From Burkholderiales bacterium (lineage in GTDB: Bacteria > Pseudomonadota > Gammaproteobacteria > Burkholderiales > Burkholderiaceae_C), in NCBI GenBank assembly GCA_028868995.1, contig JAGWTH010000001.1, positions 124,001 to 188,000 of the forward strand: a stretch of DNA of 64,000 nucleotides. The letters are read 5' to 3'. Under the pieces are notes generated by a model. It saw only the letters and a list, made by a program, of their open reading frames with translations, did no database searches and was not told where the DNA came from. A program made the translations under genes and the position numbers. How positions within the stretch are numbered: position 1 is the first letter of the stretch; every line of letters begins with the position of its first letter. Shown here one piece after another: positions 46,997-57,790 of this stretch.

Positions 46997-48394
46997 ATGA
47001 ACACCACCGTGCCCACCTCGCTCTACGCCCAGCGCCGCGCCCGCGTGGCCGCGCAGCTGGGGGCCGACGGCATCGCGCTGGTGCCGACGGCGCCGGAGCG
47101 CCAGCGCAACCGCGACTCCGACTTCCTGTACCGGCACGACAGCTACTTCTACTACCTCACCGGCTTCACCGAGCCCAATGCGTGGCTGGTGCTGACGGCC
47201 GACGGGCGCAGCACCCTGTTCTGCCAGCCCAAGGACCTGGAACGCGAGATCTGGGACGGCTACCGCCTCGGCCCGGAGGCCGCGGTGGGCGCCCTGGGCG
47301 TCGACGCCGCGCATCCGGTGACCGAGCTGGACTCTCTGCTGCCGAAGCTGCTGGAGAACCGCGGCACGGTGTGGTTTCCTTTCGCCATCCACCCCGGCCT
47401 GGAACAGCGCGTGGCCGGCTGGCTGGACCGCGTGCGCGCCCGCGTGCGCTACGGGGCGCTGTGCCCCGAGCGGCAGGGTGACCTGTGCGCCGTGCTCGAC
47501 GAGATGCGCCTGGTGAAGGACGCGCACGAGCAGGACACCATGCGGCGCGCCGCCGCCATCAGCGCCCGTGCCCATGTGCGCGCCATGCGGTCCAGCGCCC
47601 GCATGTTGCGCGCCGGCCAGGACGTGCGCGAGTACCACCTGGACGCGGAGCTGATGCACGAGTTCCGCCTGGGCGGCTCCCAGTACCCCGCCTACAGCTC
47701 GATCGTCGCGGCCGGGCCGAACGCCTGCGTGCTGCACTACCGCGCCGACGTGGCGCCGGTGCGCGCCGGCGAGCTGGTGCTGATCGACGCCGGCTGCGAG
47801 CTCGACGGCTATGCCAGCGACATCACCCGCACCTTCCCCGCCGACGGCCGCTTCACCGGGCCGCAACGCACCCTGTACGACCTGGTCCTCGCGTCGCAGG
47901 AGGCCGCCGTGGCCGCGACGAAACCGGGGGCGCGCTTCACCGACCCGCACGACGCCGCCGTGCGCGTGCTGGCCCAGGGCATGCTCGACGTCGGCCTGCT
48001 GGATGCGAACAAGGTCGGCACGCTGGACGACGTGATCGACAAGCGCGCCTACTTCCCCTTCTACATGCACCGCACCGGCCACTGGCTGGGCATGGACGTG
48101 CACGACTGCGGCAGCTACGTGGAGCCGGGCGAGGTCGGCCAGGTGAGCGAGCGCAAGGACCCGCTCTCGGGCGAGACGATCCAGAACCGGCCGAGCCGCA
48201 TCCTGCGCCCTGGCATGGTCCTGACCATCGAGCCGGGGATCTACGTGCGCCCCGGCGAGGGTGTGCCGGAGGCCTTCCACCACATCGGCATCCGCATCGA
48301 GGACGACGCCATCGTGACCGCCGCCGGCTGCGAGCTGATCACCCGCGGCGTGCCGGTCCGGGCGGACGAGATCGAGGCCCTGATGCGGGAGTGA
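46997..48394 (+). CDS. pepP: Xaa-Pro aminopeptidase (aminopeptidase P)
   Basis: 465 residues. An N-terminal AMP_N domain ('LYAQRRARVAAQLGADGIAL', 'YRHDSYFYYLTGFTEPNAWL') precedes the pita-bread metallopeptidase domain with metal ligands Asp264 ('LIDAGCELDGY'), Asp275 ('SDITRTFP'), His in 'HRTGHWLGMDVHD', Glu in 'LTIEPGIYVRPG' and Glu in 'GIRIEDDAIV'. It removes N-terminal residues before proline in the cytoplasm, using two Mn ions. It lies 18 bases after murU. Confidence 0.95.
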   Translation: MNTTVPTSLYAQRRARVAAQLGADGIALVPTAPERQRNRDSDFLYRHDSYFYYLTGFTEPNAWLVLTADGRSTLFCQPKDLEREIWDGYRLGPEAAVGALGVDAAHPVTELDSLLPKLLENRGTVWFPFAIHPGLEQRVAGWLDRVRARVRYGALCPERQGDLCAVLDEMRLVKDAHEQDTMRRAAAISARAHVRAMRSSARMLRAGQDVREYHLDAELMHEFRLGGSQYPAYSSIVAAGPNACVLHYRADVAPVRAGELVLIDAGCELDGYASDITRTFPADGRFTGPQRTLYDLVLASQEAAVAATKPGARFTDPHDAAVRVLAQGMLDVGLLDANKVGTLDDVIDKRAYFPFYMHRTGHWLGMDVHDCGSYVEPGEVGQVSERKDPLSGETIQNRPSRILRPGMVLTIEPGIYVRPGEGVPEAFHHIGIRIEDDAIVTAAGCELITRGVPVRADEIEALMRE

Positions 48395-48483
48395 GCCGGC
48401 CGGATCGCCAAGAATGGATACCTTGGTGACAATTCCTGTCAATCTGCGGGGACCAACCGTGCACTATTTCACGGCCGAGGTGG

Positions 48484-48498
48484 TGGCATGGCGATTGC
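48484..48498 (+). promoter_or_regulatory. Candidate sigma-54 (RpoN) promoter of the pilin-like gene
   Basis: TGGCATGGCGATTGC carries the invariant GG and GC of the -24/-12 promoter with the required 10 bases between them (consensus TGGCACG-N4-TTGC, one mismatch). The predicted transcript start near 48510 leaves a short leader with AAGGA before the ATG at 48527. Type IV pilin genes are classic RpoN/PilR targets, which fits. Confidence 0.6.
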
Positions 48499-48526
48499 CT
48501 TAACGCAGCCTGATCAAGGAATCCCC

Positions 48527-49036
48527 ATGACACGCCATCCGCGCCGCCAGTCCGGTTTCACGCTCATCGAGCTGATCATCGCGATGTGCATCGCCGCCAT
48601 CCTGGGCTCGATCGCGATGAACCAGATGCGCGACTACACCCGCCGCGCGCGCATGTCCGAGGTGGTCATGGCCACCAGCCAGTGCAAGGGCAAGGTGACC
48701 GAGGGCTACCTGGTGCGCGACTCCGCGCCGCCGGCGGGGGGCTGGGACTGCGAAGGCGGCGGCGGCGCCACCGAGTACGCGGGCAACGCGCAGACCACCG
48801 CCGATGGCTGGATCCGCATTCCCGTCACCAACCTCGATTCCCAGGTGAACGGGCACTACGTCTACATGGTCCCGGCCAAGATGGGCGGCAACGTCGCGAT
48901 GAACACGACCAACGACCTGGGCGACAACGTGCAGGGCTGGATCTGCGGCTCCGACTGGGCGCCGGTGCTCAATGCGCTGCCGGCCAACTGCCGCACGGAC
49001 ATGACCACCTACGCCTCGGACACCTACGGTCCCTGA
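48527..49036 (+). CDS. Type IV pilin-like protein (prepilin)
   Basis: 169 residues. A class III prepilin signal, MTRHPRRQSG|FTLIEL, has a basic leader, cleavage after Gly10 and Glu at position 5 of the mature protein; the hydrophobic 'FTLIELIIAMCIAAILGSIA' helix follows. The rest is a globular head with four cysteines (two disulfides possible), rich in Gly, Asn and Thr. It could be a major or minor pilin or a competence pseudopilin; no other pil genes are adjacent. It sits behind a sigma-54-type promoter and is convergent with gdhB (31 bases apart). Confidence 0.85.
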   Translation: MTRHPRRQSGFTLIELIIAMCIAAILGSIAMNQMRDYTRRARMSEVVMATSQCKGKVTEGYLVRDSAPPAGGWDCEGGGGATEYAGNAQTTADGWIRIPVTNLDSQVNGHYVYMVPAKMGGNVAMNTTNDLGDNVQGWICGSDWAPVLNALPANCRTDMTTYASDTYGP

Positions 49037-49067
49037 ACGCGGGCCGCGGCGGGTTGCCGCCGCCGGA

Positions 49068-52000
49068 TCACACCAGGTTGCGCAGCTCGCGCAGGGCCAC
49101 CGACAGCATCGCCAGGTCGCCGGAGGGCGCCTCCTGCAGCTCCGCCAGCAGCCGCTGGGCCCGCTCCAGGGCCTGCCGGTTGCCCCGTTCCCAGCGCTCC
49201 AGCACCAGGCTCGCGTCGTCCTCGGCCGGGCTCACGGCCTGCTGCGCGATCGATCGCTGCAGGTCGGCCAGGTCGTCGGTCAGCGCCAGCCTGGCCAGGC
49301 TGTGCCAGTAGCTGTCGGCCGGCAGCAGCTCGATCTGCTGGCGCATGCGCTCCAGGCCCAGGCGCTCGCCCACCCCGGCATGCACCTGCGCCGTGAGCGC
49401 CAGGGGGCGCTGCGTGGCCTCGGCGATCTCGGCGATGTCGAGCGCGCCGAACCAGGACTCGGCGCCGTCCACCGCCAGCGCGAGCTCCTGCGGCACCGCG
49501 GCCGCGAGCCAGCGCTGCGCGCGCGCCGAGGGCGCGGCCGCCTGCTCGCGCTGCGACCGCACCGCCGGCGCGAAGCGCGCGACCTGCTGCTCGACCGGCT
49601 CGTACAGCCGGCGCGACCGCAGGAACCAGGTCGTGGCCCGCGCGAGCAGCGCGTGCAACGCCAGCACCATCTCGGCCTGCGTTTCGTCGGGCACCGCGTT
49701 GTCCAGCGCCTCGATCCGCTGCCACAGCGGCACCAGGCCGAACACCTCGCGACTGGCCAGGTAGGCGCGCACCACCTGCGGCGGCGTGGCCCCGGTCACC
49801 TCGCCCAGGCGGTGCACGAAGGTCGGTCCCACCCGGTTGACCATGCTGTTGAGGACGTGCGTGACGATGATCTCGCGCCGCAGCGGATGGCGCGGGATGG
49901 CTGCGGCGAACTTCTCCTTCAGCCGCGCCGGGAAGTAGCGCTCCAGCGCCGTGGCGATCCAGGGATCCTCCGGCAGGTCCGAGGCGAGCAGCTCCTGGTC
50001 CAGCCACATCTTCGCGTAGGCGAGCAGCACGGCGCGCTCGGGCGTGGTGAGCCCCAGCCCACGCGCGCGGCGCTCGGCGATCTCCTCTTCGCCGGGCAGG
50101 AACTCGATGGCGCGATCGAGCTCGCCTTTCTTCTCCAGGAAGCGGAGGAAGCGCGCCTGCTCCTCCAGCTGGCGCGGCGCCTGCCGGGCGCCGATCGACA
50201 GGGCCTGGGTCTGTAAGTAGTTGTCGCGCAGCACCAGGGCGGCGATCTCGTCGGTCATCTGCGGCAGCAGGGCGTCCCGCTGCTTCGCCGTGAGCTCGCC
50301 GTCGGCCACCGGGATCCCGAGCAGGATCTTGATGTTCACCTCGTGGTCGGAGGTGTCGACGCCGGCGGAGTTGTCGATGGCGTCGGTGTTGATCTTCACG
50401 CCCGCGAGCGCGGCCTCGATGCGCCCGCGCTGGGTGCAGCCCAGGTTGCCGCCCTCGGCCACCACCCTGCAGCGCAGCTCGGCGCCGTTCACGCGCACCG
50501 CGTCGTTGGCGCGGTCGCCCACTTCGGCGTGGCTCTCGGCCGACGCCTTCACGTAGGTGCCGATGCCGCCGTTGTAGAGCAGGTCCACGGGCGCCTTCAG
50601 GATCGCGTTGACCAGTTCGGCCGGCGTGAGCTGCTGCGCCTCGATCCCCAGCGCCGCGCGCGCCTCGCGTGACAGCGGAACGGACTTTTCGGAGCGGGAC
50701 CAGACGCCGCCGCCCTCGGAGATGAGCGTCGCGTCGTAGTCGGCCCAGGAGGAGCGTGGCAGCCGGAACAGCCGTTCGCGCTCGGCGAAGGACCGCTGCG
50801 GATCCGGGTCCGGGTCGATGAACACGTGCCGGTGGTCGAAGGCGGCGACCAGGCGGATGTGCCGCGACAGGAGCATGCCGTTGCCGAACACGTCGCCGGA
50901 CATGTCGCCGATGCCCGCCACGGTGAAGTCGCTCGCCTGGGTGTCCACGCCCAGCTCGCGGAAGTGGCGCTTGACGCTTTCCCAGGCGCCGCGGGCGGTG
51001 ATGCCCATGGCCTTGTGGTCGTAGCCCTTGCTGCCGCCGGAGGCGAAGGCGTCGTCCAGCCAGAAGCCGTATTCGGCGGCGATCGCGTTGGCGTGGTCGG
51101 AGAAGGTCGCGGTGCCCTTGTCGGCGGCCACCACCAGGTAGGGATCGTCGCCGTCGGCGCGCACCACCTGCGGCGGGGGCACCGGCCGGCCGGCCACCAG
51201 GTTGTCGGTGAGGTCCAGCAGGCCGCGCAGGTAGTCCTGGTAGCAGGCGACGCCCTCCTGCAGGAAGGCCTCGCGGTCGCTCGCCGGCGGCGCCTTCTTC
51301 AGCACGAAGCCGCCCTTGGAGCCGACCGGCACGATCACCGTGTTCTTCACCATCTGCGCCTTCACCAGGCCCAGGACCTCGGTGCGGAAGTCGTCCGGCC
51401 GGTCGGACCAGCGCAGGCCGCCGCGCGCGACCTTGCCGCCGCGCAGGTGGATGCCCTCGAAGCGCGGCGAATAGACCCAGATCTCCACCAGCGGCTTGGG
51501 CCGCGGCAGGCCCGGCACCCGGCGCGAGTCGAGCTTGAAGCTCAGGAAAGGCCGGCGCGGCCCCGGCGCCCCGCTCGCGCCGACGCCGGTGCGCCAGAAA
51601 TTCGTGCGCAGCGTGGCCTGCAGGAGCGCCAGCAGCTGGCGCAGCACCCGGTCCTCGTTCAGGTTGCCCACCTTGTCGAGCGCCTGCTCCAGCGCGTTCA
51701 CCTGGGAGGCGGCCGCCGCGGCGTCCTGGGCCTGCGGATCGAAGCGCAGCCGGAACAGCGCCACCAGCATGCGGGCGATGCGCGGGTGGGCCGCCAGCGT
51801 CGCGGCGATGGTCGCCTGCGACTGCGCGAAGCCGATCTGCTGCAGGTACTTCGCGTAGGCGCGCAGGATCACCACCTCCTCGGCCGCCAGCCCGGCCAGC
51901 AGCACCAGCCGGTTGAAGCCGTCGCTCTCCACGTCGCCGCGGAACACCCGCGCGAACGCGTCCTCGAACAGACGCGCGAGCGCCTGCGGATCGATCCCGG

Positions 52001-53858
52001 GATCGGGCCGCGCCTCCAGCGTGAAGTCGTGCAGGAACAGCGGCGGCCGGTCCGCCAGCTCGATGCGATGGTTGTCCTCGGCCAGCACCCGCACGCCCAT
52101 GTGCTCCAGCATCGGGAGGCTGTCGGACAGCACCACCGGGGCGCCGAGCCGGTACACCTTGAGGCCCAGCCGGCCCTCGGGCGCACCCAGCGGCCAGTAC
52201 AGGGCCACGCCCAGCGGCGCCGCCTCGGTGAGGGCCTCGAACTTGCGGATGTCGTGCACGGCGGCCCGCGCGGGCACGCGGTCGCGGTAGGACAGCGGGA
52301 AGGCCCCGACGAAGCGCCGGTCGAGCGCCAGGCCGGTCGCCTCGCCCTCGGCTTCCACCAGGGCGTCGCGCAGGTCGTCCTCCCAGCGCCGCGCCGCCGC
52401 CGCCAGCTTGCGCTCCAGCTCCCTGCGGTCCAGGGCCGGCATGGGATTCGGGGCGATGCGCACGGTGAAGTGGATGCGCGCCAGCTGCGTGCCGGACAGC
52501 AGCACGTCGACGTCGATGTGGTTGCCGCCCAGCGCCTGCAGCAGGATGGCCTGGAACTTCAGCCGCAGCTGGGTGGAGAAGCTCTCGCGCGGCACGAACA
52601 GCAGGCAGGAGACGAAGCGCTGGAAGCGGTCGGGCCACAGGAACAGGCGCAGCCGGTGGCGCTCGCCCAGGGCGAGGATGCCCATGGCGGTGTCGTACAG
52701 CTCGTCCTCCGGGATCTGGAACAGCTCGTCGCGCGGGAAGGTCTCCAGCGTGTGCTGCAGCGCCTTGGCCAGGTGGCCCGCCGCTGCGAAGCCGGCACGG
52801 CGAGCGACCGCCTCCACCTTGCGCCGCAGCAGCGGAACCTCGGCCACCCGCTCGGCATAGACGCTGGAGGTGAACAGGCCGACGAAGCGGTCCTCGCCCA
52901 CCACCCGGCCCTGGGCATCGAAGCGCTTGACGCCCACGTAGTCGGTGTAGCCGTCGCGGTGCACGGTGGAGCGGGTGTTGGCCTTGGTCACCACCACCAT
53001 CGGCGACGGGGTGCGCGCCAGCGCCCGCGCCTGCGGCGGCAGCGCGGCGAAGCTGGCCGAGGGCTCGCCCGGGCCCTGGCGCAGCACGCCCAGGCCGCTG
53101 CCCGCCACCGGGCGCAGCGCCAGCCCGCCGCCTTCCTCCACCAGGTCGTGGCGGCGGTAGCCCAGCAGGGTGAAGTGGTCGTCGGCCAGCCAGCGCAGGA
53201 AGGCGCGGCTTTCGTCGACCTCCCCGGCGGCGATGCCGGCCGGCGGCGCATCCAGCGCCTGGCTCACCTCCTCCAGGCGGGCCAGCATGGACGGCCAGTC
53301 GGCCACCGCCGCGCGCACGTCGGCCAGCACCCGCTCGATGCCCGCGACCAGCGCCGCGCGCTGCCCGGCATCGACCATGCGGTCGACCTCGATGTACATC
53401 CAGGATTCGCAGGGCAGCGCGGGCGCCGCGGCGCGGGGCGCCACCGAATGGAGCACGCCCGCGGCGTCGCGCTCCACCGCGAACACGGGATGCACGATCA
53501 GGTGCAGCGCCAGCCCGTGCCGGGCGATCTCCAGCGAAACCGAATCCACCAGGAAGGGCATGTCGTCGTTGACAACCTGCACGATGCTGTGGCGCGAGCC
53601 CCAGCCGTCGGCGCCCGGCGAAGGGCTGAACACCCGCACCTTGGGCGCGCCCGGGGCGCGCTGCGAGGCGAACTGCCTGTGCGACAGCAGCGCGCCCAGC
53701 AGGTCCTGCGGCGTGCGCTCGTCCAGGTCCTCGACGTCCACCTGGCGGAAGTACTCGCGCGAGAAGGTGTCCAGCGGCAGGTCGGCGGTGGTCTCGCGGG
53801 CCTGCGCCACCACGGCGGCGATGCGCTCCTCGCGCCGGGCTTCGGTCATGGCAGCCAT
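49068..53858 (-). CDS. gdhB: NAD-specific glutamate dehydrogenase, large (~180 kDa) type
   Basis: 1596 residues, the size of the GDH-180 class. The catalytic part contains 'SKGGFVLKKAPPASDREAFL' (catalytic Lys region), 'LVAAFDHRHVFIDPDPDP' and the dinucleotide-binding 'AEGGNLGCTQRGRIEAA' region; long N- and C-terminal extensions are typical of this class. It oxidatively deaminates glutamate to 2-oxoglutarate and ammonia, a catabolic nitrogen-releasing step. The start MAAMTEARREERI has AGGAG 8 bases upstream; longer in-frame starts cross the region before maeB and were rejected. It is divergent from maeB. Confidence 0.95.
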   Translation of the reverse strand: MAAMTEARREERIAAVVAQARETTADLPLDTFSREYFRQVDVEDLDERTPQDLLGALLSHRQFASQRAPGAPKVRVFSPSPGADGWGSRHSIVQVVNDDMPFLVDSVSLEIARHGLALHLIVHPVFAVERDAAGVLHSVAPRAAAPALPCESWMYIEVDRMVDAGQRAALVAGIERVLADVRAAVADWPSMLARLEEVSQALDAPPAGIAAGEVDESRAFLRWLADDHFTLLGYRRHDLVEEGGGLALRPVAGSGLGVLRQGPGEPSASFAALPPQARALARTPSPMVVVTKANTRSTVHRDGYTDYVGVKRFDAQGRVVGEDRFVGLFTSSVYAERVAEVPLLRRKVEAVARRAGFAAAGHLAKALQHTLETFPRDELFQIPEDELYDTAMGILALGERHRLRLFLWPDRFQRFVSCLLFVPRESFSTQLRLKFQAILLQALGGNHIDVDVLLSGTQLARIHFTVRIAPNPMPALDRRELERKLAAAARRWEDDLRDALVEAEGEATGLALDRRFVGAFPLSYRDRVPARAAVHDIRKFEALTEAAPLGVALYWPLGAPEGRLGLKVYRLGAPVVLSDSLPMLEHMGVRVLAEDNHRIELADRPPLFLHDFTLEARPDPGIDPQALARLFEDAFARVFRGDVESDGFNRLVLLAGLAAEEVVILRAYAKYLQQIGFAQSQATIAATLAAHPRIARMLVALFRLRFDPQAQDAAAAASQVNALEQALDKVGNLNEDRVLRQLLALLQATLRTNFWRTGVGASGAPGPRRPFLSFKLDSRRVPGLPRPKPLVEIWVYSPRFEGIHLRGGKVARGGLRWSDRPDDFRTEVLGLVKAQMVKNTVIVPVGSKGGFVLKKAPPASDREAFLQEGVACYQDYLRGLLDLTDNLVAGRPVPPPQVVRADGDDPYLVVAADKGTATFSDHANAIAAEYGFWLDDAFASGGSKGYDHKAMGITARGAWESVKRHFRELGVDTQASDFTVAGIGDMSGDVFGNGMLLSRHIRLVAAFDHRHVFIDPDPDPQRSFAERERLFRLPRSSWADYDATLISEGGGVWSRSEKSVPLSREARAALGIEAQQLTPAELVNAILKAPVDLLYNGGIGTYVKASAESHAEVGDRANDAVRVNGAELRCRVVAEGGNLGCTQRGRIEAALAGVKINTDAIDNSAGVDTSDHEVNIKILLGIPVADGELTAKQRDALLPQMTDEIAALVLRDNYLQTQALSIGARQAPRQLEEQARFLRFLEKKGELDRAIEFLPGEEEIAERRARGLGLTTPERAVLLAYAKMWLDQELLASDLPEDPWIATALERYFPARLKEKFAAAIPRHPLRREIIVTHVLNSMVNRVGPTFVHRLGEVTGATPPQVVRAYLASREVFGLVPLWQRIEALDNAVPDETQAEMVLALHALLARATTWFLRSRRLYEPVEQQVARFAPAVRSQREQAAAPSARAQRWLAAAVPQELALAVDGAESWFGALDIAEIAEATQRPLALTAQVHAGVGERLGLERMRQQIELLPADSYWHSLARLALTDDLADLQRSIAQQAVSPAEDDASLVLERWERGNRQALERAQRLLAELQEAPSGDLAMLSVALRELRNLV

Positions 53859-53974
53859 GTCGTGCTCTCCTGGGGCGCCCACTGTACGGGCGCCGCCTCG
53901 CCGGCGCCAATGCCCTTTGCCGGGAAGAGTATGCAGATCCGGCATGGGCCATATGCCGCACGGAAGGGCTCCAC

Positions 53975-54007
53975 CCCAGGGTTTCCCCTGGGAGGCAGGT
54001 CTACAAT
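53975..54007 (+). promoter_or_regulatory. Inverted repeat and candidate -10 element upstream of maeB
   Basis: CCCAGGG (53975-53981) and CCCTGGG (53986-53992) form a perfect 7-bp inverted repeat with a TTTC centre; TACAAT (54002-54007) follows 9 bases later and resembles a -10 hexamer, 59 bases before the maeB ATG. The inverted repeat occupies the -35 region, so it could be an operator. No convincing -35 is visible. Confidence 0.35.
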
Positions 54008-54066
54008 CCCAGCCTCTTTGCAGAAGAAGGGCCGCCCGCCCGGGCGGCACCCAGGAGACCGCCTTC

Positions 54067-56379
<2,313 letters not shown>

Positions 56380-56445
56380 GGCTTTTCAGGAAAGCCGGCG
56401 CTAACTTTTCGATTTGTCAAGCGGCCGCCAATGGCCTTCACCGCT

Positions 56446-56560
56446 GCCCAAAAATTGGGCGGCAGCTTGCGCGAACAGTCCGCGCCTGTCACACTACCGG
56501 GCTTGAAAGTCCGGGTTTACCCGGGGTGAAGCTGACAGTTCCGGGCCCGAAAGGGCCGGG
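56446..56560 (+). other. Hairpin-rich leader upstream of the RNase gene, with competing stems
   Basis: Within the 247-base gap before the RNase gene lie GCCCAA-AAA-TTGGGC (56446-56460), CCGGGC-TTGAAA-GTCCGG (56497-56514), CCGGGT-TT-ACCCGG (56511-56524) and GGCCC-GAAA-GGGCC (56544-56557, extended with one mismatch to 56541-56560). The second and third share bases 56511-56514, so they cannot form together. This is the layout of a structured or switching leader; no known riboswitch class was recognised. Confidence 0.4.
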
Positions 56561-56626
56561 AAGGTCGATCCGGATCCAGGTGGGTCCGGCGGGTGTCCCT
56601 TGAAGATCTCCCCAGAAGGTCCGTTC

Positions 56627-57031
56627 ATGGCTGGTTTCGCGGCAGTCAAGTCAGTGCTCACAAGCACCCTGCTGGCCGCCGCGATCGGCCTGGCCCCCCA
56701 GGCGCAAGCGAGGGGACCGATGGACGGGCCGGCTGCGGCCGGGGCAGCGACGGTGCGCGTCGCCGAGCTGCCGCGGCAGGGTCAGGAGACCTACGCACGG
56801 ATCCGCCAGGGCGGACCGTTCCCGTACGACAAGGATGGAGCGGTGTTCGGGAACCGGGAGCGCCGGTTGCCGGTCCACCGACGGGGGTACTACCGCGAAT
56901 ACACCGTGCCGACGCCGGGTTCGCGCGACCGGGGCGCCCGGCGCATCGTATGCGGAGGTCCCCCCCGGACGCCGGACAGCTGTTTCTACACCGCCGACCA
57001 CTACGCCAGTTTTCGCCAGATCGTGGAGTGA
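56627..57031 (+). CDS. Secreted guanyl-specific ribonuclease (RNase Sa / barnase family)
   Basis: 134 residues. Signal peptide MAGFAAVKSVLTSTLLAAAI, cleavage after AQA (~28). The mature protein resembles Streptomyces RNase Sa: 'GPFPYDKDGAVFGNRERRLP', 'GYYREYTVPTPGSRDRGARR', and 'YTADHYASFRQI'. The catalytic residues align as Glu91, Arg102, Arg106 and His125; Cys109 and Cys119 may form a disulfide. It should cleave RNA after guanosine outside the cytoplasm. AGAAGG lies 6 bases before the ATG; a TTG nine codons upstream is an alternative start. The next gene encodes a barstar, the matching inhibitor. Confidence 0.9.
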   Translation: MAGFAAVKSVLTSTLLAAAIGLAPQAQARGPMDGPAAAGAATVRVAELPRQGQETYARIRQGGPFPYDKDGAVFGNRERRLPVHRRGYYREYTVPTPGSRDRGARRIVCGGPPRTPDSCFYTADHYASFRQIVE

Positions 57032-57083
57032 CCCGAAGCAAATGAAGCGGGACCTGTTTTTGACCAGAGAGAAAGTTACGGAG

Positions 57084-57710
57084 ATGGAACAACCACTTCG
57101 TCCGGACGTTTCCGAAACGCCCCTGAAAGGCGTGCGCAGCAACATCGTGCAGTCCATCCGCGCCTTCCGCGTGCAGGACCTGCAGGAGACCGCCACCCAG
57201 CTGGGCCACCACTTCCTCTACGCCAACCTGGCGACGGCGCAGAGCAAGCAGGACGTGCTGGACATGATCGCTGCGCAGTTCACCTTCCCGGCGCACTTCG
57301 GCAAGAACTTCGACGCGCTGTACGACTGCATGACGGACCCGCTGCACAAGTCGGGCCCGCAGCCCGGCTTCATCGTCGTGCTGGAGCACATCCCGGCCAA
57401 CGGCAAGTTCGACAAGGAAGCGCGCGAGCAGCTGCTGGACATCTTCCGCGACACCGCCGACTACTGGGCGGACCGCAAGGTGCCCTTCCGCTGCTTCTAT
57501 TCCTTCTCGGTCGCCCGCTCCGCGCAGGCGGGCCAGGCGGAGCGCGCCGGCGGCGAGGCCGCGGGCGAACAGGCGCCGCCGCCTGCCGCTGCTGCCGCCG
57601 CCGCCCCGGACGGCGAGAAGATGCCGACGGACAAGATCCTGGACGTCTCGCCGATGGCGCTGCGCATGAGCAGCCCGTTCAATGCGGGCTACTGGCTGGC
57701 CGCCGCCTGA
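57084..57710 (+). CDS. Barstar-family RNase inhibitor with a C-terminal extension
   Basis: 208 residues from MEQPLRPDVSETPL. The barstar fold covers about residues 25-125, with the inhibitory-helix motif 'HFGKNFDALYDCMTDPL', matching barstar's F-G-N-N-L-D-A-L-W-D-C-L-T. A second part, residues ~130-208, is an Ala/Pro-rich linker followed by a conserved-looking tail 'KILDVSPMALRMSSPFNAGY' not found in classic 90-residue barstars. It should protect the cell against the RNase encoded 52 bases upstream. An in-frame ATG at 57042 would add 14 residues; the choice is uncertain as GGAG directly abuts the later ATG. A strong terminator follows. Confidence 0.88.
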   Translation: MEQPLRPDVSETPLKGVRSNIVQSIRAFRVQDLQETATQLGHHFLYANLATAQSKQDVLDMIAAQFTFPAHFGKNFDALYDCMTDPLHKSGPQPGFIVVLEHIPANGKFDKEAREQLLDIFRDTADYWADRKVPFRCFYSFSVARSAQAGQAERAGGEAAGEQAPPPAAAAAAAPDGEKMPTDKILDVSPMALRMSSPFNAGYWLAAA

Positions 57711-57715
57711 CCCTC

Positions 57716-57742
57716 GTCATTCCCGCGCACGCGGGAATCCAA
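57716..57742. repeat. Palindromic intergenic repeat, copy B
   Basis: GTCATTCCCGCG-CA-CGCGGGAATCCA contains a perfect 9-bp stem (57719-57738). It matches, in reverse orientation and with changes, the element at 11201-11224, and lies between the barstar stop and its terminator. This is a dispersed short palindrome of the REP type. Confidence 0.6.
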
Positions 57743-57751
57743 GGCGTCGAG

Positions 57752-57780
57752 AAAGCCCCGCACCGCGGGGCTTTTTCTTT
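57752..57780 (+). terminator. Rho-independent terminator of the RNase-barstar unit
   Basis: AAAGCCCCGC-ACC-GCGGGGCTTT is a 10-bp stem with a 3-base loop, followed by TTCTTT (T-run 57772-57780). It lies 41 bases after the barstar stop. On the other strand the leading A-run makes it a likely terminator for rsmA as well. Confidence 0.9.
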
Positions 57781-57790
57781 GTAGCGGGGC

